Shown here piece by piece: positions 63,959 through 64,000 of a DNA stretch of 64,000 nucleotides; the first letter of the stretch is position 1; every line of letters begins with the position of its first letter. Under the pieces are notes generated by a model. The model was given only the letters and a program-made list of their open reading frames with translations, did not search any database and had not been told where the DNA came from. Both the position numbers and the translations under genes were made by a program. The stretch covers positions 310,001 to 374,000 of the forward strand of contig OZ037885.1 in assembly GCA_964035575.1 (NCBI GenBank). The letters are read 5' to 3'. This DNA comes from Rhynchopus sp. YZ270_cl-10. Lineage: Eukaryota; Euglenozoa; Diplonemea; Diplonemida; Diplonemidae.

Positions 63959-64000
63959 CTGAGAGGGAGGGGGGTCGTAAGAAAGGTATTTGTGTCTTTT

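Overview
This is nuclear DNA of a unicellular eukaryote. Host genes use the standard code: TAA, TAG and TGA all serve as stops. The few introns are GT-AG with a GTATG donor. Coding exons are GC-rich, while intergenic DNA is AT-rich and full of long A and T runs. The lineage cannot be fixed from sequence alone. An alveolate such as a chromerid, or another repeat-rich alga, is possible at low confidence.

Left part (1-38.4 kb): almost no host genes. It is a patchwork of transposable elements, foldback elements and short dispersed A-tailed repeats. The centrepiece is a LINE (about 13.35-20.6 kb, minus strand). Its ORF1 and ORF2 lie in the same frame, separated by one UGA. ORF2 begins with an OTU cysteine-protease domain, followed by an endonuclease, a reverse transcriptase and a zinc knuckle. 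Around it I could delimit nonautonomous DNA elements by paired inverted ends and target duplications. Five are hAT-like with 8-bp duplications (8475-9671, 22143-22896, 28138-29112, 31463-32318, 48141-48775). A second group has 6-bp duplications and family-specific subterminal repeats (5910-8386, 12478-13313, 35177-35879, 37450-37935, 53861-58288, and 54075-57844 nested in the last). There is also one Tc1/mariner-like element (10881-11489) and several small palindromic foldbacks.

Right part (38.4-64 kb): six host genes, all on the minus strand. They are a Wee1-like kinase, a three-RRM protein with a glutamine-rich tail, a very long coiled-coil protein, a tandem B-box/TPR protein with a likely myristoylated N terminus, an SGT-type TPR co-chaperone with three exons, and the last exon of a purple acid phosphatase running off the right edge. 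I resolved exon junctions for the RRM and SGT genes; their introns contain the same short repeats seen between genes.

Two observations stand out. First, a roughly 70-bp cassette centred on TTGACCCCACCAC recurs nine times inside otherwise unrelated elements. Second, the OTU domain of the LINE has no AUG ahead of its catalytic cysteine, so it can only be made by read-through of the ORF1 stop or by a non-AUG start.
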